Source of the DNA: Brevipalpus yothersi
Lineage: Eukaryota > Arthropoda > Arachnida > Trombidiformes > Tenuipalpidae
Assembly (NCBI GenBank): GCA_003956705.1
Contig: QZCP01000022.1
Location: forward strand, 43,597 to 107,596
Direction of reading: 5' to 3'
DNA: 64,000 nt
Part shown: positions 1-13,044 of the stretch, piece after piece
Layout of the letters: each line of letters starts with the position of its first letter
How positions within the stretch are numbered: the first letter of the stretch is position 1
Notes under the pieces: generated by a model
Seen by the model: the letters and a program-made list of their open reading frames with translations, nothing else
Databases searched by the model: none
Told to the model about the DNA's origin: nothing
Translations under genes and position numbers: made by a program

Positions 1-3000
1 CTCTTTCTCTTTCTATGTATTTTAGTGTGATTTGTTCATGTCTATGGAAAGAAAAAGTGTGAAGAGTTTCACAAGCGGCAAGAGAGAAAAGGCAAAAACT
101 TGAGTCCTAGAAGAAGGAACTCTATGTCTCACACGAATAAGGAGGGGAGAGAGAATATATATCAACTGAAGTAAGAAGGCTATCAGTACCACCCACTAAC
201 CATTCAATTGTGAAAAAGGAATACAGAGAGAAGAGTAAGAGGAGAGAGAGATCTATGCTCTCTTGCCATGGGACTTGTCATAGATTTTTCTCCCTCTCTC
301 TCTTTCTATTCTCTCTTTTTCGAATTCATTGCTTTCGGGTATTCGATCATTAGGAGTGGGAGGCAATGGAAAAGATTTGTTTCGGACACTCTTATCAATT
401 GACTGTTCATGGTGCTAAAGGGAAGAAGAGTGGAAGGGGTGGAAGAGAAGGAGGAGAAAGATTTGAGCTACAAAAATCTGCTAACAATGTCATCATGAAT
501 ACTTACATGCTCTCATATAGAAAGCTATGAATGAGAATCACGATAAATGATAATATGAAGTGGCTCGAGGAATAACTGTGTCTGTCTGTGTTTGTGTGTG
601 GAACAAATGCTTAGAGCATCATGAGAAAACATTGGATCGATGAGACTGTTATCTTTTCATCTCTCTTTTCTGTCTCTGTTTCTCTCTCTTCCCTTTCTTT
701 CTCAATAAAGTGTTGAGATTGAGAATAATTTTTGAGCAATACGCATATAAGAAGGCTTAACATACAATATTTTGTCCCACATATTCTCAAGATTCTTGTA
801 AGCTTGATATTTTAATGAGCTAGAATCAATTTCTTGGAAATGCTGGGTGAAAAAAGAGAAACACAAAAGTGTGTGTGCCTTGTTCTCTCAGGGATTTTAG
901 TTCAAATTTGTCGGAAGAATGAATTGTTTCAGGATTCAAAATCTTTCAAAATTAGATGAATGAATATTATGAAAGCTTTGTAAAATATATGTGTAAACAT
1001 GTATATTTTTGAATCACTTGACGATATGGAGGAAAGCTTAAACATTGATGCTCTACTGGAAGATCCGAGGAGTATGGTCTTCAGATGATGGAATTTAGAG
1101 TGAAGATGCTGGAGTACTCTCTACTCTCGGGAATGAGATGAGATTCAAGTGTCTGGATAACATCATCCATTCTTTCTCCAGCAACAGAGCTGTAAGCAAA
1201 TACTCATGTACTCTGATTCTGACGTACAAAAGAGAATTTATAAGCGGACGAAACGAAGAATAAGCGAGTAAAGAGAATGAGAGAATAAGTAAAGGGTGAA
1301 AAGTTGCTGCTATTTCCACTAAAATACCATTCCGAGATAGAAAGAATATATATATGGTCGCAGAATTCGAAAGTGAACGAAACAGATCATATCACATGTA
1401 AATGGATAAGCTAAAGAATGGCCGAAACATGATGGAACACATTTTTCTCTAGAAAAAACATGAGTTATTCAAATTCTCTCTCCTCCATGAGAATAGAAAT
1501 TGAAAGAGAGAGATACTCACGACTACCAGGTTCCGAGGTCTCTCTTTCTCTCTCAGTTGACATCGAGTGTTCGTGCATTTGCAAGTAATGTTAGCCGCTT
1601 TTAATCGAGGCATGTTAATTATTCATCATCATTATCATTGTTTATGAAGCAGATACAGGCGGGAGCGAGTCTAGGATCAAATGACTAACAATCAACAAAC
1701 ACATAGAATACTGAAGCTATCCACCATTCATCATGGATCGCTCACATACACACACCATGCCGCTTGATTCTCCATGTAGCATTCCCGGTGGACTTGACTG
1801 GAGTGAAAGGGATGAAAAAAGATGAGGATGAGAGAGAATGAATGTGAGATGAGGAAGAGAGAGAGAGAGAGAAATAGAACGATCCAAATGAAAGCAAATG
1901 AAAACTCAGACTAATAATTAAAGCTAGCTATCTAGTCCCAACAGTTGAAGTCAGAGAGAGAGAGAGAGAACTGAAAATGCTTTCTCTTACATATACTAGC
2001 AATCATTGCATACTGTCTGTTAGAATCGCAACCATCGAGGACGATAATTCATGGAAGATTCTTCATTCAAATAAATGTGTTTTATTACTCTCCACGAGAA
2101 AAGCTCACTCTTACAATTCTGTTCAACTGTATACACACCAGTATGCTTTGAAAAAGGGTTTTGCAGTCGTTCAAAAAGAGGTAAAGGAGAGGAAGAGAGG
2201 AAGAGAGGGTCCCAAAATTAATGTTCAATCAGCATGACAGGGAAAAAATTTTCTTCCTAATGTATACCGCTCAACTTGTCATCTGTAAGTTGATGAAATC
2301 GAGTGTGCCTTGAAGCAAATTAGAGAGAAAAAAAGTCTGCATGTCTTCCACTTTGCAATCGGATATGGACTTAAATTGATGCTGTGAATTGCATCATGAG
2401 TGAACCATATTCTCTTGACAGTGATTACCTGTTTAATATGAATTAACCGCAGTCAAAGTGTGAGCAAATTTTAATCAGATAAAATTTATATTCAATGAGA
2501 AACATAGGTTATTTCTCTGGAGAAAGGAAAGGAAAACAGATCAAAGGCTTACACGGGATCAAATTGAGTTGAAATTTTGGAGAATGAAGTGATCATTTGG
2601 GGGAATAAGTTCAAAAATGATTCCCTATCGGTGATTATCTTTCGTTCAGCGTTTATTTTATTCCATATCTGAGAAATAGTAATACATGAACACGATGAGA
2701 TGGAATCAGCACTCGATTGACACTAATCTTCATGATATCCTCCACTAAAGAGTCGCTTGTCCGAGCTATAACCGTTAATCGTTTCGGTGGGTGGTAGAAA
2801 CTTCATCTTCTTCCGAATATCATGAAAAAATATACACATACCATGATGGAGCGAGAGGAGAAGTCTGAACAGATACTCGGATAATACATTATGGTATAAG
2901 CACACTTCGTGATACTTAATCATCCATAGTTTGACGATAAATCTGCCAACATCAGTGAACATGATTTGTAGATATTTTCTCTCTTAACTCGAGAATGCAG

Positions 3001-3647
3001 GTGGCCAAAATTTTTGTATCTCAAAATGACCATTCAGTTAGAAGATGAAAATGATGTCTTCTTCATGCCAATCGAATGGATGAATTATAATGCCTACTGT
3101 CCATCAGTGTCATCAAATGAATGTCTCAATTCACACACATAAACATGAAGAGGTCGTCCAAACATACAAACACAGCCGGTCGATGACTATTAGCCTGAGG
3201 CTATTTTCCTTTGCCCTATTGCTTTTGTATGTGTATGTGTGTGTGTGCTCAGTCCGTTGTTGTCTCTTTCTTTTCTCTTACTTTTTCTCTTCCGATTGAC
3301 CAAGACAATGGCAATAGAGTGACCCTAGATTGGGTCACTTGATAATGGCCAAATCAGTGAGCAAAGCAAGGTGGAGAACGAAAGAAGAAAAAGAAGGAGA
3401 AAAAAAAATCAGCCAAAAGGATCATATCGTACACAAACTTTTGGCCTTAGTTAGTGGAGACTTGATTTGAAAACGACAAGAGAATGTACAGATGAAGATG
3501 ATGAATAATAAGCAAAAAAGAATGACAATCTGCATGCTGACTTGCCATGTACACACACACTTAAATTCACTGTGGCAACATGCATGGACACCAACAATTG
3601 TCATGATCGACCCCCACCCATCGGGACCTCAGCAGGTCACATCTCGC

Positions 3648-3650
<3 letters not shown>

Positions 3651-3729
<79 letters not shown>

Positions 3730-3733
3730 CTTA
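3651..3733. repeat. (CT)n/(TTTC)n microsatellite
   Basis: A dinucleotide CT run of roughly 58 bases passes directly into TTTC repeats. Ser-Leu-repeat open frames across it are artefacts of the repeat. Confidence 0.95.
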
Positions 3734-3930
3734 CTTACTTGCTTACTCTTTCTTCTCCATCTTCTTCTTCCTCCTCTTCTTGTTCGAGGCATTCTCTTCC
3801 TCACTTCATCCCGCGAGGCTTTTCGCCGGTCCAAACTCGACAGCCAAGGCACAAGCAATTTCTCACTGAATGCCCGGTGGGTGGCTAAGGCATGCACATG
3901 AAGTGGACATTGAATACAGTGCATCTAATG

Positions 3931-3934
<4 letters not shown>

Positions 3935-3976
<42 letters not shown>
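3935..3976. repeat. (GA)n microsatellite
   Basis: Uninterrupted GA run. A second one lies at 4095-4124. Both are intergenic. Confidence 0.95.
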
Positions 3977-3979
<3 letters not shown>

Positions 3980-4085
3980 GAGAAAAGAGAGATATCCTCC
4001 TTGCTTGACAGGCAAGAATTGCTATCCATGAATTGGATACATGTTTGTCCAAAATATTGTGAAAACGAAGGAGAGATAGAAAGAA

Positions 4086-4128
<43 letters not shown>

Positions 4129-5164
4129 AAGATTGTTTCCTCAACTTTTTCGGTCATTGAGCATTTTTCTCATCGATTTATATATAATGGTGAAAGAAAA
4201 GCTGAACATCTCTGATTATCATCTTTGTCATGTTCTGGGTTCATTTTTATTCCCATTTCCGTAAATACATTGACTCCCACATGCTGTCATCATGGTGGAA
4301 GAAGCAACTCTTCATCTTTTGATGAGCATCATTTTATGGACACTATTTTAGTGGAAATAATATCAATGAAATGTGAATGTTGAGATGTGTCTTTTAATTC
4401 GATAATTGGGTCATATCATTTCAAATGGCTCTATTAATGACCTTTTTGAAAATGATTTCGAACAAATTTCTCATCCCTGATTTGATGGAATTCAGGAGTC
4501 ATCTTTTATGACTTATATATCAATCTCTTTAAGACCTCAAATCATCGAATCTATCAAGCAGAATTGTCACATCTTTTTTTGATCACCATTATTGTATCCC
4601 TTGTCTAGACGATCTTGCTATCGAACTACTCTTCCATAACGTTCCGATCAATTCAAAAGATATCAATTCTCTCTTACTCAGATAGATAGATAGATAGAAT
4701 CGATCAATAGTTGACCAGTGAATCCTTTTTCCGGACTCTTCCCTTCTTTCCGAAATCTGGTGTTCACAAGCTCTCTTTTCATCCACTTTTTTTTCTTTCT
4801 CATTCTCTTTCCCTGTAAAATTCTCAACCATGAAAGAGAACGTTCTTTTTTCCCTCAAAAACATGTCCAATTTATCTAGTCTATAAGGAAGGTTCAAAAG
4901 TTGCAAGGAATACTCTGATTCCTGACGCATCGATCTGTGATGGGCATTCAAATATGCGTAGGACAGATAGATGGAGAATGGAGAAGAAGAAGTGATGACA
5001 GAGACGAAATTTTATCATGTAAAGAAGATCAAATCTTTTCATCTTATTTTCTAGAGCGAATCGAATATCTCTCCCTTCTTTTCTTTCTGTCTCTCTCTCT
5101 TTTTTCTTCAATTTTGTGTAATAAAATTGGATACTATGAGAAGAATTTCGATTTTAATTCCCAA

Positions 5165-8139
5165 ATGATTATATCAGCAAGACTGAACTTTTTCATTTTA
5201 TTCTATTTTTTCTTTCTCTCTTCCTCCTTCCTCTTTTTCCATCAGACTTCCGATACAAGCTCATCTTTCTCTTTTGATGGGAACCAAAATTTATCCATAA
5301 AAATTCAACCTGGTAACTGGTCCGAATGGGGTCCATGGTCAGAATGTTCCAAACCATGTGATGGCGGAATAAGCTGTAGTCATAGGAAATGTCTATCATC
5401 TGATGGATGTGATGGTAGCTCATCAACCAGATATAAGATTTGTAATATTGAGGTAAGTGTTTATACAAGCAGAGTAACAAAACTTGTATCAAAATTTTTA
5501 CCCATTTCCATTGCACATAATCAAATATTTTTATCTCCCCAAATAATATCTGCTGAACTGTATCATAATGATAGCCATAGTCAAGTAGCTGGTATTTATT
5601 TGATCATTTCTTATTATGTGCTTCATTTTGATGATGACTAGAATGACTGGAGGAACTTACTTTCTCTCTCTCTTTGGAACGAAAACTTTTCGTAAAGCTT
5701 ACACCGAATTGCATTCATTTTAGCACGCCATAAATGATAAATCATTGAAAATGTTATATTATCACCCAGTATTCTGGTAGATATGAAGTAGAACATTTTC
5801 TCAACTGTATCGAATGGTGAAGATGGTGGAGGCTTTGGCTAAATAGCCGGAAATTAGAGATACTAGTGAGAAAGAAATAAAGGGAAGAATCCAGGGAAGC
5901 GAAAATATCTTTTTCTTTCTTCTAGAGGAACATCACAATTCAGTGATAGCTACCATCAAGTTCTGATCTGTGTGGAAGATGTTTCGATCCAGTGAATTTT
6001 CACAATCGAAAAGCGAATGATATGAAACATTTTGCTTCCTTCTTGGACTACTTGTACACGCGAACGTATAGACATTTTCATCATTAGATACACTGTTTTT
6101 TCACAATTGATTAAGTTTTTCCAATTCTGTATCTTTCTTTCTCTTCTCCTCCTTCAACTATCATGATATACATTTGTGATAGTCTAACTCTTTTGCTTCA
6201 TTCTCTTTCTCTTTCTCTTCCTCTCTCTCTCTCTTTCACCTATCATACACAGCCATGTTCAAATGAAATTGACCTGAGAGCAGCTCAGTGTGCACAATTC
6301 AATTCGAGAAAGTTTAACGGTGTATATTATCAATGGTTACCACATCGAGATCGACAAAATCCATGCAATTTAACCTGTAAGGCAAAATCACACAATTTAT
6401 TGGTCCAATGGGGAGAACATTTTGCCGATGGCACAAAGTGTGGACAAAATTCATACGATATTTGCATCGGTGGAGTTTGTATTGTAAGTAAATTTGCTCC
6501 ACTTAATTGTTTGATCATACACACACACACACACATCCACTCTTATACACATGGGCTTTATTCAATGCTCTTCGAATCGCATGAGAGCAAAGCATGATTG
6601 AAGCTCTATCTTGAATATTGTGTCTGTGTGTGTGTAAATGATATATATATCTGTGATCGACATCGAGCTGCTTGATCACATTCATTCAGTGTCATCTCCT
6701 CATTCACTCTCTCAATTGTATGCAAATTTTCTTCTTCTTCTATGCCTCTCATACACCCGATAGGCCGTAGGCTGTGACCTGGAAATAGGTTCTGGCAAGA
6801 AGATCGATGAGTGTGGAGTATGCGGTGGTAACGGAAGCACATGTAAAAATGGTGCCTATCAATGGCAAGCGAATTATTCAGAGTGTACCAGTTCATGTGG
6901 AAAGGGTGAGTATAATTTGATTTACTTTTTCCAGCTACTATATCCACATACACACACATATACACACACAAGTCAATTTCGATGTCCTCCTCTGTGTGAT
7001 CGAGTCCAAGTGAAAGCTGCAAAGATGATTGATACATGCATTCCCTAGACTGTTTTGGTTGATATTTGAAGAGAGAGACATTCTCTCTTTTCTATCTTTT
7101 TCGAAGTCAACTGAACGGTTTTTCCAGAGTCAATGATGATAATGTATCGAGCAGAAAATTGTAAACTGGAGAGAGATCAGTTTTGTGAAGAGAATTTGAG
7201 TCAAAATGGATAAAACTTCACACCATATGAGTATGAATTGAGAGTACATTTTCATGGTGATTATTTCACAGTACCTGGCACATGGGGTGAGAGATTTCTA
7301 AGGAAATTTTTCTACGGTTCTTGACCGGAACTCATGAATCAAGATCGAATGAATTTTGCGTTCAACACTCTTTTCAGTATTGCAAGAATCATCAGCAATC
7401 ATGACCGGTGTTATGAGTGTTTGAATTTTTTTCTTCTTTCGGAATGTGAGTGTGTGTGCATAGGTGAGAAAAAAGGGAAGTTTTTTCGAATGAAGTGAGA
7501 AAACGAATGTGAATTGAAAAATATTCGATTCGCTGTTATTATATAAGGAGGCAAAAAAAAGTAGAGCTTACAAAATAGTTCTTCTCACTCTAAAATCACT
7601 TGGTAAACGTGATCCAAAATTTGTGAAGCCCATTAAAATACAGGCGGCAATATCAGGTATTTGAGGTTCACTGGCTGATATTGAATGAGCATGAATGGGC
7701 TTCAGAACTTTTACCTTCTCTCATTGACCAGTAAGGCAGGCAAGATACGTGTGTACAGTGTCGATGGAGAGAGTATTCGGTTTACCAATGTGGCTCTCTC
7801 TGATTTATTCTGGCCAAGATATTGAGCAAGATATGAGCCTCAGATTACCATGGAATGAGCGAAGTGAGTAGTAGTGAGGAAGAGAAAAGAAGAAGAAAAA
7901 GAAAGTTAGTTGAGAACCATAAAAAATGTGTATGCGACCAAGTCTATTGACTAATTGCTTTGGCAAACATTGAAAATCTCTCTCTGCCAAGAGGACTATG
8001 ATCTTTCGCCCTATCAAGAAATTCAATACACACCACACATACGTATATATACACATACACACTAATTTTGGTCAATTTTGTGAGCTGAATTCATAGTTAG
8101 GCAGGAAAAAAGATATTTTTTCCATTGCTTTTACTTTCC

Positions 8140-8197
<58 letters not shown>

Positions 8198-11100
8198 TGT
8201 GTAATGGAAAAGAGGCGTTGATATCATTTGGACATTTCTTGATAATATTACTTATACCCAGTTTTTCATGAGATGATAGCTTAACTCCATCATTTAAGAG
8301 AGTAAGTGAAAAGAGAGAGATCGAGAAAGTAAGCATCTCGAAAAGGAAACGAAATGAGCATTCACGTAGAGAACATCTTTGCCTAAACATCCTCAACGAT
8401 CAAAGCAAATCTCTTTTCGGTGATCGGAAATGGACACTTTAGAGGCTCCAGGCCATCAGATGAGAATCTTTTGAGGCAATGAAAAAGAGAGATACATTGG
8501 CCAAAAATCAAGTCCGTTCACTAGACTGTTTATAGTGTCAGGAAAGTAAAGTTACTAGTCTTCTTAAGGAATATGAGGATAGATGCGGAGGAGGAAAAGT
8601 AGGAGCGAGATAGATGGAGAGAGAGAGAGGAGAAAAAGAAGAATAAAAGATGCTGGATACCGGATGTTGGATGCATTGTCTTTCCTTTACCAGCAAAAAG
8701 ATCCTTCTCTCTCTCTTCTTTCAAGACTTCGATCTGGTGTATCCAAGAAAATCTAATTAGTGTCATGATTAATTACTTTACTCTACTCAATGGTCATTTT
8801 GTGATTTCTTCTCCCCTCTTTTACTGAAATCAGCGATCGAAATAATGATAGCAACATACAACATTCTGTGATCCCCATTGACGCTTCACTGGAATAACAT
8901 TCGATGATTGCCATCATGAAAAGAGTTCGATTGATGAGATGTAGTTTTCTGGATGAAAAATTTTTCTTCTCCTCTCCTCCTTCTTGACGGATTACAGTAG
9001 CTTCAAATTATCTCTGCCTCTTGGATGATGCCATAGTAAATTGTTCCACAAAATTAAGATGATGCTTTTCGATGTAAGCAGAAACAATGATTGCAATTAT
9101 TGGGGTCAACAGGAATAGATGATGATAATAGGGGGAAAAGTATCATGAGTGTATGATTGCCATGTTGAATGTGGCAAGAAAACTTTGGAGGAGAAAGATA
9201 TTTATCTATCGGATGCAAATTTTTGTTCTTCATTTCTTGATTATTGACTCATGAGAGGAAGAGGATTCAGCATACATACATTCAGTGAGGAAATTATATT
9301 TTGGAATCTTTCGTAGGTAAATAAATACATATACTTCCTTTCTCATGGCAAAAAGGAAGAAAGATGTTTTGTTGCTTACTCCATCAAAATACATGCATAT
9401 GTACATGATTGGGGAAGCAAATTTTTGTGCAAAGCAAAAACAGCATAGATGTATTCCTTTCAGCCTAATAGATTCGATCACAAGATTGATTTTTCTCTTT
9501 CTAAGGTTCTCAAATTGATGTTCAAAATATCTTCCCTAATTTGGCTTTCTTCCTCTCTCTTTACTCACTTGACAGGATTTCAAATTCCCCAAATGATCTG
9601 CCTAGATACCACTAAGAATGTATCTGTGGATGCAGATTTGTGTGAATATTTGCCAAAACCCAAATCTTTTCTCCGTCCATGTGACAGTGGTCCATGTGTT
9701 CCTAGGTAAGTTGATACAATGTTTCAGAATTCTGTCATCATTTCCATTTATGTAGAGTTTTGAAATCAGTAAAATAGATCATCATCAATAAAATTCATCA
9801 AAATTTACTTATCTTGACGAGAGAATGATTGTTCGTCAAGACAAGACCCGAATCAATCTATATGCACATAGATTTACAATAAGAAGGAAACCTTAAAGGT
9901 TGAAAAAAGTTCATTAAAGAAAGCATATCAGTTTCCTTAGTGAGCTTTCCAATCAAACAGGCAAACATTCTTTGCCTTCTTACACATGGCTGAGCTAATC
10001 CCAGAATTTGCGGCCAAAGAAGAAAGAACAGAGAGCTAAAGAGAATATCTCATCTCACTAGAGAATCAAATTCCAAAGCTAATCTCTTTTTATCTCTATC
10101 TTCATCTTATAAATTTTACTCCAGATGGACAGTCCAACAGTGGTCATCCTGCAGTGTTTCATGTGGCGGTGGATTCCAGAGACGAGAAGTATATTGCTCG
10201 GAGCCAAGTCTCTATGGACCACTTGTTCGCGCTTCCAGTGATGATCGTTGCGCTGGAATACCTAAGCCTACCATAGAGCAACCATGTAACACTCATCAAT
10301 GTCCACAATGGTTTGAGGGTCCATGGTCAGAGGTAAGTGTGAAAGTGGATCACTGGTCAGAGGGCCGAAGGGTGGAAAAGAGGACTTAGCTTGCAGGGAA
10401 ACAAGATCTTTTCGGAGAGACAACTTTTTCCAGGAAAGAAGAGAGTAACTTTCCCGCCAAATCTGCAGAGTATGGAGCAAGCTGTATACGAAGCTTAGGA
10501 TGTAATTAAGTGGAAATATGAGAATTTTCCGAGTCAAAAGAAGGAATGCCGATATCATGAAATATTCAGATCCTGCTGGAATGAATTTGGAGGCAAAGTC
10601 AAATGAATCGTTTGTTTTCTAGGAAATTTTGGGAGAAATCTTGTTTTAGAGAAAGAAAGCTCATATTCTTGTTTGTTTTACTAAATTTTATTGCTCTTCT
10701 CATCTTTCATCAGTGTTTCGGCTCATGTGGTACTGGTTACAGGACTCGAGAGATTATCTGTCGAGGCCATGATGGCCAATTGTCTGATACCTGTGAAGTA
10801 TCTATCAAACCTACCGAGAAGGAAGAATGCTCTCTACTTCCATGTCAAGAAGGTAATCTCACCTTGTTCTCCAGCCTAACCAAAACAGTGTATAATAATG
10901 CGAATTTTTTCTCATTACTTATCAGCACCAACATTACAGCGTGATGAACCTAAAAAACCTGAACAAAATGAGCCAGAGTAAGTTAATTTTCACATTAGTG
11001 TAATGAACAGCTCATCATCAATATGATTTCCCTTTCCAAAATCGACAGATTGTTCATTGGAGAATGGGGTCTATGTGAACCTATCGAAGGAACTTGTGGT

Positions 11101-12446
11101 AAAGGTATAAGAAGGCGTATGGTTGAATGTAGAATGCGTATGCAATTCGGAACGGAGGATATAGTTGCGATGCGAGAATGTGTTGTAGGTGTACCACCAG
11201 CGACTGAAGAATCATGCAAACTTGCTCCTTGCTATTCGCCAGCACATTCACACATATCACCGAATGAAGTGAAACTATCGGAAGCTAAATTAAAAGAAAG
11301 AGTACATGATGCAGCAAGAAACTTAATTTCTCCAAAGTCTATCACTTATTCTTGGAAGATAAACGGCTTTACAGAGTGTAGTGCTCCCTGTTTAGGAGGT
11401 AATTTTTAATGTTCATTGATCATCAGGAGGAAGACAACAGACTCATTAATTAATATCCATTAACGGCTATTGTTTCTAGGTACTAAGGAATCAAATATCT
11501 CCTGCATCCGTGATTATGATGGAATGACTGTGAACCATTACCTGTGTTCAATTTCTGATAAGCCTGATTCTTTGACGCAATCTTGTAATGAACATCCATG
11601 TCCACCTAGGTAAGATTTTTCCTCTCTTGAAATTATAATATTTTCGAATTCCATTCTTAAAAGATTTCTCATATTTTTCCTGATAGATGGGATCTGGGTG
11701 AATTCGAAGCCTGCTCCAAACCTTGTGGTGGAGGTGTACAAAAACGGCGGGTCGAATGTATCCATGAGATTGCCAGAGGAGCTGATAATAAGATAGTACT
11801 TAATGATGAAGAATGTCCTCAATATGATAAGCCTACTGTTGAGCGAGCCTGTAATGAACAAGATTGTCCGCCCAAAAAGTGTAGCGAAGATTCTTCAATG
11901 GATTCTAATTCACTGGAATGTTCTGAGAATACCACGAATATCGATATTTTACATATAAATTCATCAAGAATGGGAGATAAAGTAAACTCCAAGATAGAGG
12001 TGGTAAAATCGAAGAAAAAGTGCCGAAACCCTTGTAAAAATCGAAATATTCGTGATCCATCGAAACGAAGACCAGTTAAAAAACTTAAAATTGGTTCTCA
12101 TTCAGCCATACATAGAGGTGATTCGCTAAGAATTCCTTGTCCACATTCTCAATTGGGGAAAATTGCTCCTGTTACAAAAGATGAAGTTAGATGGTTTAAA
12201 AATAGTTTGGAACTATATGCAGATGATAAATTCCAGATCAACAAGAGGGGAGAACTCAAAATAAGAAATGTTGGTGTCAAAGATGCTGGAATTTATGTCT
12301 GCAAGTATGGACAAGAGGAACTTGCACTACGAGTGGACGTCAGGGGAAAATCAATGAGGTCCAATTCGAGAAATTCAATTCCCTTTGATGAGTATAGTAG
12401 TAATGAAGTGTTAGATAGTTCGAAAAATAAGAATGGTAGGATGTAG
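5165..12446 (+). CDS. ADAMTS-like / punctin-type secreted protein (7 TSP1 repeats, Cys-rich module, Ig)
   Basis: Extracellular-matrix protein of the ADAMTSL/punctin (MADD-4-like) class; no HExxH protease is present. Exons: 5165-5452, 6253-6483, 6764-6905, 9576-9705, 10125-10332, 10714-10852, 10926-10977, 11049-11398, 11480-11609, 11687-12446. All join in frame and give 809 residues. Order: possible signal peptide (1-28), TSP1-1 with WSEWGPW (about 50-96), ADAMTS Cys-rich module ending in DECGVCGGNGSTC (97-206), TSP1-2 (208-264), TSP1-3 (265-325), TSP1-4 (327-380), TSP1-5 (398-450), TSP1-6 (497-556), TSP1-7 (558-615), basic linker, then an Ig domain with the DAGIYVC motif (about 690-785). The spacer and C-terminal PLAC domain of many relatives are not seen. 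Family members organise synapses or matrix (family knowledge). The start is uncertain: the hydrophobic leader is also a polypyrimidine tract ending in CAG at 5246. The stop is a UAG in a readthrough-type context. Confidence 0.85.
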
Positions 12447-12500
12447 CAATCAATCATGATGTGGCCTTTACTACTGTTAGCAGTCGGGCTTGTATATTGA
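12444..12500 (+). other. Candidate stop-codon readthrough extension with hydrophobic tail
   Basis: The UAG at 12444-12446 is followed by CAATCA, which fits the TMV-type readthrough consensus CARYYA. The same frame stays open for 17 codons to a TGA at 12498-12500 and encodes QSIMMWPLLLLAVGLVY, a hydrophobic tail of GPI-signal or membrane-anchor type after a polar Ser/Asn/Lys-rich stretch. Alternatives: chance, or a 45-nt in-frame intron (12436-12480, GT...AG) that removes the UAG and leaves a shorter tail. The motif and frame are read directly; the function is inferred. Confidence 0.45.
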
Positions 12501-13044
12501 GCTTTTTTCAAGAAAATTTTCTAATTGGAATGTCAATTTTTCGCTTTTCACAACAATTTTTCTTCCAAAATTTCATCTTTTTTCGAAACTTTGAGACTAC
12601 TGCCATTGTTGAATTTTCATTCGAAAAAGGCTTCATCAGCCACTGAACCATGTCCAATAGAGTAATAAAAAAGGTGTTCAGTAAGTGCTGTTGAAGATGA
12701 GCTCGGAGAATTTCTTCCAAATGTTCTAGAATTTCTCATGTTCGTTACCGAGAGGTGTAAATACTGTTGTTTTTAAAAATCCAAATATTATGCATTTGTC
12801 CAATTGAACAGTAAAATCAAACAATAAATTCTGATAAAATTTTCATCTATAATTAATTAAGCTGCACTTATTAAGACGGAAATTCTTGCATAATATCATA
12901 CTGAAGGTTTCTTACAGTTGCAACTTGGCTCGAAAACTGATTTAAAAATTTTTCATGTAAAAACTTGTTTACAATAATTGAACTCAACAAATGTGACCAT
13001 TTTTTGTCTCAAATTAAGATAGTTGATTCCAACTTGTAAGAATC
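12501..13044. other. Shared 3' flank between two convergent genes
   Basis: AT-rich stretch between the ADAMTS-like gene (+) and AGPS (-), which end towards each other. An AATAAA signal near 12821 could serve the + gene. No coding exon is supported. Confidence 0.6.

Larger units (their letters stand above)
1..5164. other. Gene-free left flank with GA/CT microsatellites
   Basis: I see no supportable coding exon here. The open frames are short, and those near 3.6-4.2 kb are produced by dinucleotide repeats. The stretch holds (CT)n followed by a TTTC repeat at 3651-3733, (GA)n at 3935-3976 and 4095-4124, and a short (GATA)n near 4680-4697. It may be the promoter or a 5' intron of the ADAMTS-like gene that follows, since that gene's first exon is uncertain. 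Confidence 0.6.

Noticed and set aside
3492..4264. ORFs with long Ser-Leu or Arg-Glu runs
   Set aside because: Produced by CT/GA dinucleotide repeats; no conserved sequence outside the repeats.
12461..12646. Small ORF after the ADAMTS-like stop
   Set aside because: Different frame, Phe-rich, within the probable 3'-UTR.
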